Of a DNA stretch of 22,867 bases, positions 1 to 6,224 are shown piece after piece. The position numbers were made by a program, and so were the translations under genes. The notes beneath the pieces were generated by a model. The model searched no databases and had not been told where the DNA came from. It worked only from the letters and a program-made list of their open reading frames with translations. The DNA comes from Alphaproteobacteria bacterium (GTDB lineage: Bacteria; Pseudomonadota; Alphaproteobacteria; ATCC43930; CGMCC-115725), in NCBI GenBank assembly GCA_030040495.1, contig JASHTP010000456.1, positions 1-22,867 on the forward strand, read 5' to 3'. Each line of letters opens with the position of its first letter. Within the stretch, counting starts at the first letter, position 1.

Positions 1-115
1 GGCAGGCGATCGCGGCCGGGAGCGCGGCGACGCCGCGCGCCGGCACCAGCGCGCGCGACGCGGCGGCTCGAACTCGGCTCTCTTCGGATTCCGTTTCTAT
101 CGCCATGGCGCCCAT
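1..115 (-). CDS. Possible 5' end of an unidentified protein, cut by the left edge
   Basis: From an ATG at 113-115 (second ATG at 104-106) a minus-strand frame stays open to the window edge, giving about 38 residues beginning MGAMAIETESEESR and then Ala/Arg/Val-rich. It lies 34 bp downstream of the CBS-domain gene on the same strand, so it could be the next gene of that operon. There is no clear Shine-Dalgarno sequence and the length is too short for any domain. Open frames of this length arise by chance in GC-rich DNA. I do not recognise it. Confidence 0.22.
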   Translation of the reverse strand, partial: MGAMAIETESEESRVRAAASRALVPARGVAALPAAIAC

Positions 116-149
116 GCTTGCGCGCGGGCCTGCCGCCCGGCGCGCTCTG

Positions 150-566
150 CTAGATCCGCTCCCACAGGCCCGTCTCTTCGTCGAGCCGGGCGGTCTCCAG
201 GCCGCGGAAATCGCCGTGCGAGACCACGCCCACGACCTTGCCGTCCGCCACCACCGGCACGTGGCGGAAGCCGCCATCATGCATCAGCCGCAGCGCGTCG
301 ATGGCGCTTCCCGTCGGCGCCATGGTGCAGGGCGCGGGCGTCATGACCTCGCCGAGCGTCGTCTCGGCGGGGTCCTTGCCCTCCGCCAGCACGCGGCAGA
401 CGGCGTCGCGGCCGGTGAAGATGCCGAGCAGCCGGTTCTCCTTGTCGGTGACCAGCACCGCGCCCACGCGCCGCTCGCTCATGCTGTGACAGGCATGCTT
501 CACCGTGGTGCGCGGCGAGAAGGTGAGGGGCTTCTGGTCCCTGACGATTTCCGACATGCGTCTCAT
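150..566 (-). CDS. Two-CBS-domain protein
   Basis: A 138-aa stand-alone CBS pair. CBS 1 is about residues 5-60 (MSERRVGAVLVTD, then LLGIFTGRD) and CBS 2 about 73-128 (GGFRHVPVVADGKVVGVVSHGD). In this family the pair forms a Bateman module that usually binds adenosine nucleotides and acts as an energy or redox sensor; no catalytic domain is attached. The frame could extend to an ATG at 611, but the start at 566 is preferred: an AGG lies 8-10 nt upstream, and the inferred transcription start near 600 would leave the 611 codon untranscribed. An FNR/FixK-like box is centred about 41.5 bp upstream of that inferred start. Similar proteins are often induced at low oxygen in Alphaproteobacteria, which agrees with the box. 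Ligand and partner are unknown. Confidence 0.9.
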   Translation of the reverse strand: MRRMSEIVRDQKPLTFSPRTTVKHACHSMSERRVGAVLVTDKENRLLGIFTGRDAVCRVLAEGKDPAETTLGEVMTPAPCTMAPTGSAIDALRLMHDGGFRHVPVVADGKVVGVVSHGDFRGLETARLDEETGLWERI

Positions 567-606
567 AGTCGACCTGCCAGACCGGCCTTGCTCGGCCAGC
601 AGGTTC

Positions 607-648
607 ACCATAGGGCGTTCGCGCCGCCATCGAATTGATGTAGCTCAA
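607..648 (-). promoter_or_regulatory. FNR/FixK-like box and -10 of the CBS gene
   Basis: The site TTGATGTAGCTCAA (635-648) matches the TTGA-N6-TCAA core of FNR/FixK/DNR boxes and lies in a slightly larger palindrome, ATTGA-N6-TCAAT (634-649). Read on the minus strand, TATGGT (612 down to 607) resembles a -10 element. If that is the -10, transcription starts near 600 and the box centre (641.5) falls at -41.5, the class II FNR position. The sequence and spacing are seen; the regulator is inferred. Confidence 0.6.
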
Positions 649-691
649 TCGCCGGCGTGGCTCCCCGGTGCGGCGCGGCGCATGAATTCTA

Positions 692-720
692 TTGACATTT
701 TGTCACTACTGACAAACAAT
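692..720 (+). promoter_or_regulatory. Promoter with overlapping palindromic operator of the TetR operon
   Basis: A perfect -35 hexamer TTGACA (692-697) is followed 17 bp later by AACAAT (715-720; 4 of 6 matches to TATAAT). The spacer is occupied by a perfect palindrome, TTTGTCA-CTAC-TGACAAA (699-716). The preceding TGACA (693-697) forms another inverted pair with TGTCA (701-705), so three half-sites are nested here. This local AT-rich patch starts about 25 bp before the TetR gene. A repressor bound here would block RNA polymerase, so the natural reading is autoregulation by the TetR protein at 741. Confidence 0.7.
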
Positions 721-740
721 CATTCTCGGGAGATCGGGCG

Positions 741-1403
741 ATGACAGCGGCGCAACAGGCGGCGGTGCCTTCGACGCGGATGGACCGGCGCAAGGCCGAG
801 AGCCGGCAGAAGCTGCTTGCGGCGGCGCGCCGTCTCTTCATCGAGCAAGGCTACCACGCAACGCGCCCGCAGGACATCGCGCGCGCCGCCGATGTCGGCT
901 ACGGCACTTTCTATCTGCACTTTGCCGACAAGCGCGACTGCTTCCTTGCCTTCGCCGAAGCGGCGCGGGCCGAGCTCGAAAGCGTCGTCCATGAGCGGGT
1001 GGCGGGCGTCGATGGCGTCGAGGCGCAGGTGCACACGCTGCTCGAGGCGCTGATCGACTATGCCGAGCGCAATCCAGGCGTGCTCAAGGCGGCGATGACC
1101 GACGTGTCGGTGATCGACGGCGACGGCCCGCCGGGCGGGTCGCTGATCGACCGCTGGGCGGCGCAATGGGCGGCGCAACTCCGCGCCGGCGCGCAGGCGG
1201 GCGCGATGTACGATGATTACGACCCCGAGGTCGCCGGCCACGCCATCGTCGGTCTGATCCGCGGCGCCGCGGATTGCGGCCGCCGGCGCCGTGCCGCGCT
1301 GATCGGTACGGTGGCGCGCTTCCTCACGCGGGCGCTGGTGCCGGAAGGCGCCGCGGAGGCGGCGAAGCATCACAAATTCATCCCGGGAAAGGCCGATCCA
1401 TGA
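741..1403 (+). CDS. TetR/AcrR-family transcriptional regulator
   Basis: A 220-aa protein with an N-terminal TetR DNA-binding domain: helix 1 around residues 20-36 (LLAAARRLFIEQGYHATR) and the helix-turn-helix about 43-62 (DIARAADVGYGTFYLHFADK). The remainder is an all-helical ligand and dimer domain that does not identify the inducer. A GGGAGA lies 8 nt upstream of the ATG. Its stop overlaps the start of the next gene (ATGA), so it is the first gene of a four-gene operon that it probably represses. The palindrome at 699-716 in its own promoter is the likely operator. The ligand is probably a substrate or product of the monooxygenase/dehydrogenase pair downstream (inference). Confidence 0.93.
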   Translation: MTAAQQAAVPSTRMDRRKAESRQKLLAAARRLFIEQGYHATRPQDIARAADVGYGTFYLHFADKRDCFLAFAEAARAELESVVHERVAGVDGVEAQVHTLLEALIDYAERNPGVLKAAMTDVSVIDGDGPPGGSLIDRWAAQWAAQLRAGAQAGAMYDDYDPEVAGHAIVGLIRGAADCGRRRRAALIGTVARFLTRALVPEGAAEAAKHHKFIPGKADP

Positions 1404-2428
1404 CCGCGCTCGTCTACGGCGAAGCCGACCTGCTCGCCGAGCATCGCTATGCCCGCCCGCAGATCGAGGCCGGCTATCGCCTCCATGGCGGCTTCGACGA
1501 AGCCGGCGCCTATCTCTCGCCGCGCACGCTCACGCGCTGGCCGGCGGTGAAGGCCTGGCAGGCGGCGCTCGTCGCGCGCGGCTTTCCGCTGATCGACGCT
1601 TCGACCAAGCTGCTGCGGCGCGGCAACTATCCGAGCTTCGAGCAGCAGCAGCTGCTGCTCGATCTCGGCCTCGGCCAGACGCTGTGGAACTCGCTCACCA
1701 TCACCGGCGTCATCGAGGCGCGCGGGCGGCGGCTCGTCGAGTTCGCGGCGCCGGACTTCCAGACGATCGTCGAGGACGACATCGCCGGCACGGCGACCGG
1801 GCATCTCGGCCGAGGGCTGATGAAGGCGCACGGCCTCGACGAGGGCGGCAGCCCGGAGAAGGGCGAGGGCGGCCACGATACCATGTGGTTCGCGGTGCGC
1901 GACCTGCTCTTCGGCAAGGACGCCTATCCCCTGCCTGCGGTGCCGGAGAGCTTGGCGCGACCCGAGCTCGGCCGGCTCATGCCGCAGATCCCCTTGCCGT
2001 TCGAGCAGACCATCCTGCTGCTGATGAACGTGCTGATGATCGAGATCCGCGCCGAGGCGTTCTTCGCCTTCTGCACGCGCCTCATGCGCGCCCCCGAGCT
2101 CTTCACCGACCGGCGTGACGCGGCCGAGCAGGCGGCGGTGCTGGTCGAGCGCATCCGTCAGGACGAGGCGATCCACGTCGCCTATCTCCAGACCGCGGTC
2201 TCCGAGCTCCGCAGCTTTCGCTTCCGCGCTGAAGCCGGCGGCAGCCTGCCGGGCAAGGCGTTCATCGACCCCATCTGGAACGGCATGGTGCAGTGGCATT
2301 CGGTGACCACCCCGGACCATGCCCGCGCCCAGACGCGCGAGGCGATCGCGGCGCAGCTGATGGAAGCCGCCGACGGCGCCAAGCGCCTCGCCGCCTTCGA
2401 CGCGCTCGAGCAGCGGGAGGCGGCATGA
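1400..2428 (+). CDS. Uncharacterised protein with ferritin-like (possible diiron) features
   Basis: A 342-aa soluble protein with no signal peptide. I do not recognise the family. The C-terminal half is helical and carries candidate metal ligands: E125-D126-D127 and H135, H159, E215/E219 in a hydrophobic helix (LLLMNVLMIEIRAEAFF), and an ExxH at E256-H259 (RQDEAIHVAYL). The last two resemble helices 3 and 4 of ferritin-like diiron oxygenases, but helices 1 and 2 lack a textbook ExxH, so the diiron assignment is tentative. The ATG overlaps the TetR stop by 4 bp, and its own stop overlaps the next start by 4 bp, which implies tight co-translation with the SDR. Sitting in an operon with a flavin monooxygenase and a dehydrogenase suggests an oxidation step or an accessory role. 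The open frame extends further upstream inside the TetR gene, but that part is out-of-frame shadow. Confidence 0.8.
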   Translation: MTALVYGEADLLAEHRYARPQIEAGYRLHGGFDEAGAYLSPRTLTRWPAVKAWQAALVARGFPLIDASTKLLRRGNYPSFEQQQLLLDLGLGQTLWNSLTITGVIEARGRRLVEFAAPDFQTIVEDDIAGTATGHLGRGLMKAHGLDEGGSPEKGEGGHDTMWFAVRDLLFGKDAYPLPAVPESLARPELGRLMPQIPLPFEQTILLLMNVLMIEIRAEAFFAFCTRLMRAPELFTDRRDAAEQAAVLVERIRQDEAIHVAYLQTAVSELRSFRFRAEAGGSLPGKAFIDPIWNGMVQWHSVTTPDHARAQTREAIAAQLMEAADGAKRLAAFDALEQREAA

Positions 2429-3264
2429 TGCGCGACTTCCGGGGCAAAGGCGCCTTCGTCACCGGCGGCGCCAGCGGCATCGGCCTCGCTTTGGGCCGGG
2501 CCTTCGCCGCGGCGGGCGCGAAGGTGATGCTCGCCGACATCGAGGCGGGCGCGCTCGACCGGGCGGTGGCGGATCTCAAGCGGACCGGTGCCGAAGTGCG
2601 CGGGCTCGTCTGCGATGTCTCCGACCGCGCCGCGGTCGAGCGCGCGGCGGTCGCGACCGTTGCCGCTTTCGGCAAGGTGCATCTCCTCTGCAACAATGCC
2701 GGCGTGGGCGGCGGCGGGCCGATCGGCGAGATTCCGCTCGCCGATTGGGACTGGGTGATCGGCGTCGATCTCATGGCCGTGATCTACGGCCTCGAGACCT
2801 TCCTGCCGCACCTCAAGGCGCATGGCGAGGGCGGGCACATCGTCAACACCGCCTCGATGGCCGGCATGGTGAGTCCGCCCGGCATGGCGCCTTACAACGT
2901 CTCGAAGCACGCAGTGGTGAGCCTGTCGGAGACGCTCGCCGCCGAGCTCGCCGGCAGCACCATCGGCGTCTGCGTGCTCTGCCCCGGCTGGGTCGACACC
3001 CGCATCGTCGAGAGCGCGCGCAACCGGCCCTCGCGCTACGGCCCGCCGCGCGAGATGCCGCTGGCCGCGCGCGAGCGCGCGGCGCAGGTGGCGGCGCTGC
3101 TGCGCACCGGCATGAGCCCGGACGAGGTCGCGGCGCGCGTCATGGCGGCAATCCGCGACAACGACCTCTACGTCTTCACCCATCCCGAGATGCGCGGCGC
3201 GGTCGAAGACCGCTTCCGTCGCATTCTCGCCGCCTACGACAAGGCGGCCGCCTTCCGACCATAG
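2425..3264 (+). CDS. Short-chain dehydrogenase/reductase (SDR)
   Basis: A 279-aa classical SDR with an NAD(P)-binding Rossmann fold. It has the glycine motif TGGASGIG (residues 13-20), D38 at the end of beta 2 (favouring NAD(H)), NNAG (90-93), Ser144, and the YxxxK pair Y157/K161. The usual active-site Asn of helix 4 is Asp (VDLMAV, about residue 115), a common variant. The C-terminal 30 residues form the helix-rich cap seen in SDRs acting on bulky or hydrophobic alcohols. The start overlaps the preceding stop (ATGATG; the second ATG at 2428 is equally usable). It probably interconverts an alcohol and ketone made or used by the flavin monooxygenase encoded 9 bp downstream. The substrate is not readable. 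Confidence 0.93.
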   Translation: MMRDFRGKGAFVTGGASGIGLALGRAFAAAGAKVMLADIEAGALDRAVADLKRTGAEVRGLVCDVSDRAAVERAAVATVAAFGKVHLLCNNAGVGGGGPIGEIPLADWDWVIGVDLMAVIYGLETFLPHLKAHGEGGHIVNTASMAGMVSPPGMAPYNVSKHAVVSLSETLAAELAGSTIGVCVLCPGWVDTRIVESARNRPSRYGPPREMPLAARERAAQVAALLRTGMSPDEVAARVMAAIRDNDLYVFTHPEMRGAVEDRFRRILAAYDKAAAFRP

Positions 3265-3273
3265 GAGCCCAGG

Positions 3274-4578
3274 ATGAAGTTCGGCATCTTCTACGAGCAT
3301 CAGATCCCGCGGCCCTGGCACGAGGACGACGAGCACAAGATCTATCGGCAGGCGCTCGACCAGGTGGAGCTCGCCGACCGCATCGGCATCGACCATGCCT
3401 GGGAGGTCGAGCACCATTTCCTCGAGGAGTATTCGCATTCCTCGGCGCCGGAAGTGTTCCTCGCCGCCTGCTCGCAGCGCACCCGGCAGATCCGCCTCGG
3501 CCACGGCATCGTGCTGATGCCGCCCAACTACAACCATCCCGCCCGGGTCGCCGAGCGCATCGCCGCGCTCGATCTCGTCTCCGACGGCCGCGTCGAGTTC
3601 GGCACCGGAGAATCCTCCTCGATCATGGAGCTCGGCGGCTTCCGCGTCGCCGTGGACGAGAAGCGGCAGATGTGGGCCGAGGCGGTCGAGCAATGCCTCA
3701 ACATGATGGTGATGAACCCCTATCCCGGCTTCGACGGCAAGTACTTCTCGATGCCCTGCCGCAACGTCGTGCCGAAGCCGCTGCAGAAGCCGCACCCGCC
3801 GGTCTGGGTCGCCTGCTCGAACCGCGAGACCATCAAGCTCGCGGCGCGGCTCGGCATCGGCGCGCTCACCTTCGCCTTCGTCGATCCCGCCGAGGCGAAG
3901 CAGTGGGTCGACGACTACTACCGCATCTTCAAAGAGGAATGCGTGCCGATCGGCCATGCGGTCAACCCCAACGTCGCCATGGTGACGGGGTTCTCCGTGC
4001 ATCCCGACCGCGAGGAGGCGGCGCGGCGCGGCGAAGACGGGTTCCGCTTCTTCGGCTATGCGCTGGCGCATCACTACATCTTCGGCGAGCACAAGCCGGG
4101 CCGCACCGACATCTGGGCGAATTTCGAGAAGGCGCGTCCCGCCTTGCCGCCCGCCGGCGCCAATCGCGGCATCGGCACGCCCGACGAGCTGCGCCAGCAC
4201 CTCGCCGCCTTCGAGGCCTCAGGCGTCGACCAGGTCGCCTTCATCCAGCAGGGCGGGCGCAACCGGCACGAGCACATCTGCGAGGCGCTCGAGCTGTTCG
4301 CCCGCGACGTCATGCCCGAATTCAAGGACCGCGAGGCGGAGCGGCAGCGGCGAAAGGAGGTGGCGCTCCAGCCCTATGTCGAGCAGGCGATGGCGCGCAA
4401 GCGCCGCATGCGCGAGCTCGCCGACGGCGAGATCCCGAGCTTCGTCGCGCTCGGCCGGCAGATCGCCGAGCAGGGCAAGGAGACCGAGCAGCAGCGCCAG
4501 AACCGCGCCAAATGGGCGGCGACCTCGCAGGTCCCGCTCGCCGATCCGCTCAAGGGCAAGGCGCCGGCGGCGGAATAG
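3274..4578 (+). CDS. LLM-class (luciferase-like) flavin-dependent monooxygenase
   Basis: A 434-aa member of the bacterial luciferase-like TIM-barrel family, which uses reduced FMN supplied by a separate reductase to oxygenate organic substrates. Visible family motifs are the N-terminal strand MKFGIFYEHQ, the EHH motif (46-48) in WEVEHHFLEEYSHSSAPE, RIRLGHGIVLMPPNYNHPARVAE-type segment (about 72-94), LDLVSDGRVEFGTGESS (100-115) and PPVWVACSN (about 177-185). After the barrel (to about residue 350) comes a highly charged helical tail of some 80 residues, longer than the plain luciferase-like fold. AGGAG lies 11 nt upstream of the ATG. It is the last gene of the TetR operon and ends 10 bp from the convergent exporter gene. 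No flavin reductase is in this operon, so FMNH2 must come from elsewhere. Confidence 0.92.
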   Translation: MKFGIFYEHQIPRPWHEDDEHKIYRQALDQVELADRIGIDHAWEVEHHFLEEYSHSSAPEVFLAACSQRTRQIRLGHGIVLMPPNYNHPARVAERIAALDLVSDGRVEFGTGESSSIMELGGFRVAVDEKRQMWAEAVEQCLNMMVMNPYPGFDGKYFSMPCRNVVPKPLQKPHPPVWVACSNRETIKLAARLGIGALTFAFVDPAEAKQWVDDYYRIFKEECVPIGHAVNPNVAMVTGFSVHPDREEAARRGEDGFRFFGYALAHHYIFGEHKPGRTDIWANFEKARPALPPAGANRGIGTPDELRQHLAAFEASGVDQVAFIQQGGRNRHEHICEALELFARDVMPEFKDREAERQRRKEVALQPYVEQAMARKRRMRELADGEIPSFVALGRQIAEQGKETEQQRQNRAKWAATSQVPLADPLKGKAPAAE

Positions 4579-4588
4579 CGCCGCAGCC

Positions 4589-5518
4589 TTAGCGCCGCGC
4601 CGGGGCCGCGGCCAGCACCGCCGAGAGCGGCGGCGCGCGGTTGACGAGGACGATGCCGATGCCGACCAGCGTCACGGCGGCGACGAGCGCCCAGCCGACG
4701 GGCTCGCCGAGCAGCAGCGCGCCGGCCAGCAGCCCGAAGAGCGGCGTCAGGAAGCTGAAGGAAGAGAGCCGCCCCGCGGGATAGCGCGAGACGAGCCAGA
4801 ACCAGGCGAGGTAGCTGGCGAAAGCGACGACGACGATCTGATAGGCGAGCATGGCGAGCACGAGCGGCGTCGGCGCGACGACGCCGCGCTCGCCGCTCGC
4901 CCAGGACAGCGCGGGCAGGCAAAGGGCGGAGACGCCGAGCTGGTAGAGTAGCGTCTTGTGCGGGCTGATGCGCGCGAGCCGGGTCGCCTTCACCACCACC
5001 GTGGTGGCGCCCCAGAGGATGGCGGCGATGAAGGCCATGCCGTCGCCCAAGAGCTCGCGATAGGCGGGAGAGCGCAGCGCGTCGGCGAAGGCGAGCGCCG
5101 TGCCGGCGAAGGCGGCGGCGAGGCCGGCGGCCTGCTGCACCCTGAGCCTTTCGCCGGGGATGAAGACATGGGCGCCCAGCGCCACGACGAAGGGTGCGGT
5201 ATAGAGGAAGAGCACGGCGCGCGAGGCGGTGGTGAACACCAAGCTCCAGTAGAGAAAGACGAACTCGCCGCCGAACAGCAGGCCGATGAGAATGCCGAGG
5301 CCGAGGCTGCCGTCGCGCGCAAAGAGCCGGATGCCGCGCCGCGCCGACCAGGCCCAGACCAGCAGCGCCGAGCCCAGCGAGCGGATTCCCGCCTGAAGGA
5401 TCGGCGAGATTCCGGCATTGGCCAGCTTGATCGCGACCTGGTTGAAGCCCCAGCAGGCGCAGAGCAGCACCATCAGGAGCATGGCGGCGGCATCGAGTTG
5501 ATGGCGTTGGTGGGACAT
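4589..5518 (-). CDS. EamA-family (DMT superfamily) transporter
   Basis: A 309-aa integral membrane protein with about ten hydrophobic segments arranged as two EamA repeats. The first runs from about residue 10 (AAMLLMVLLCACWGFNQVAIK) to 145, the second from about 160 (GDGMAFIAAILWGATTVVVK) to 295. Family members export or import small metabolites; the substrate cannot be predicted. The open frame extends upstream to 5713 into the neighbouring gene, but ATG 5518 (MSHQRH) begins just before the first transmembrane helix and avoids that overlap; no strong Shine-Dalgarno is seen. It is on the same strand as the blue copper gene but is separated from it by 80 bp containing a stem-loop, so it may be a distinct transcription unit. 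Confidence 0.92.
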   Translation of the reverse strand: MSHQRHQLDAAAMLLMVLLCACWGFNQVAIKLANAGISPILQAGIRSLGSALLVWAWSARRGIRLFARDGSLGLGILIGLLFGGEFVFLYWSLVFTTASRAVLFLYTAPFVVALGAHVFIPGERLRVQQAAGLAAAFAGTALAFADALRSPAYRELLGDGMAFIAAILWGATTVVVKATRLARISPHKTLLYQLGVSALCLPALSWASGERGVVAPTPLVLAMLAYQIVVVAFASYLAWFWLVSRYPAGRLSSFSFLTPLFGLLAGALLLGEPVGWALVAAVTLVGIGIVLVNRAPPLSAVLAAAPARR

Positions 5519-5566
5519 CGGGCCGGAGAGACTTGCTCGGGGCGCCGCCGCGCGCAACCAGTTTCT

Positions 5567-5591
5567 GCGCAGGACGCCCCGGCGCCTGCGC
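5567..5591 (-). terminator. Stem-loop after the blue copper gene
   Basis: GCGCAGG (5567-5573) pairs with CCTGCGC (5585-5591), and the inner CGCC (5575-5578) pairs with GGCG (5581-5584), giving an 11-bp GC-rich stem with one bulged A. It begins 7 nt after the stop of the blue copper gene. There is no U-tract, so termination may be Rho-assisted, or the stem may only protect the mRNA 3' end. Confidence 0.5.
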
Positions 5592-5598
5592 GGCGCGT

Positions 5599-6156
5599 TC
5601 AGGGCCGTCCGGCTTCGGCCTCGGGCGCCACCGTCACATAGGGTTGCGTGGCGGCCGCGTCGACGATGAAGCGGGTCCACATGCCGGCCTGGGCGTGCCC
5701 GGGTGCGCCGCAAAGGAAGTCGTAGTCCCCCGGCGTGGTCGCGACGAAGGTCACCGTATCGGTCCCGGGCGAGGGAATGCCCTGGTCGGGATTGTCGGTA
5801 TAGGCGCGCGGGATGGCGACGGCCTCGACGCCGGCATGCTCGGGGAAATGCTCCTTCGCATAGGGCTTGGTCACCAGCAGGCTGTGCGGAAGCATGGCGT
5901 CGTTGTTCTTGAAATGGATGTCGACGCTCCAGCCCACCGGCACGACGACGGTCATGTCGCCGGTGTAGTAGCCGTTGAAGTTGAGCGCGCCATTGTTGGC
6001 GTTGAAGCCGGCGACGACGTCGAGGGTGACATGCTTCGCCGCCGCGTCCGCCTTCATCCAGCTCGGCATCAGGTGATCGCCCTGGGCGGGCGCTGGCGCG
6101 GCGACGAGCAGCAACGAGACGAGAAGCGCCGCAGCGCCGGCGAGACGTCCGAGCAT
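5599..6156 (-). CDS. Periplasmic sulfocyanin-like blue copper protein
   Basis: A 185-aa secreted cupredoxin. Residues 1-24 form a signal peptide (LLVSLLLVAAPAPAQ). The type 1 copper ligands are complete: H91 (AMLPHSLLV), then C149, H154 and M159 in DFLCGAPGHAQAGMW. The CGxPGHAQxGMW pattern is that of sulfocyanin (SoxE) rather than plastocyanin or azurin. Such proteins carry single electrons in the periplasm. The gene lies 68 bp downstream of the quinoprotein dehydrogenase on the same strand, with a strong hairpin between, so it may be the dehydrogenase's electron acceptor in place of the usual dedicated cytochrome c (inference). No obvious Shine-Dalgarno precedes the ATG at 6156; the start is chosen because it places the signal peptide at the N-terminus. 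Confidence 0.9.
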   Translation of the reverse strand: MLGRLAGAAALLVSLLLVAAPAPAQGDHLMPSWMKADAAAKHVTLDVVAGFNANNGALNFNGYYTGDMTVVVPVGWSVDIHFKNNDAMLPHSLLVTKPYAKEHFPEHAGVEAVAIPRAYTDNPDQGIPSPGTDTVTFVATTPGDYDFLCGAPGHAQAGMWTRFIVDAAATQPYVTVAPEAEAGRP

Positions 6157-6182
6157 GAGTGGAGCACCCGAGGAGGAAAGAT

Positions 6183-6217
6183 GGCGGGCGGCACCGGTTT
6201 TCCCGGCGCCGCCCGCC
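6183..6217 (-). terminator. Strong hairpin between quinoprotein and blue copper genes
   Basis: GGCGGGCGGC (6183-6192) pairs perfectly with GCCGCCCGCC (6208-6217) around a 15-nt loop. The stem starts 7 nt beyond the quinoprotein stop codon. There is no clear U-run on the minus strand, so it may act as a partial terminator or an mRNA-stabilising stem that makes the dehydrogenase message more abundant than the copper-protein message. Confidence 0.6.
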
Positions 6218-6224
6218 GTCGCGG

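Noticed and set aside
2182..4200. 672-codon minus-strand open frame
   Set aside because: It is antisense to the SDR and luciferase-like genes, with no recognisable domain and low-complexity composition; a shadow frame.
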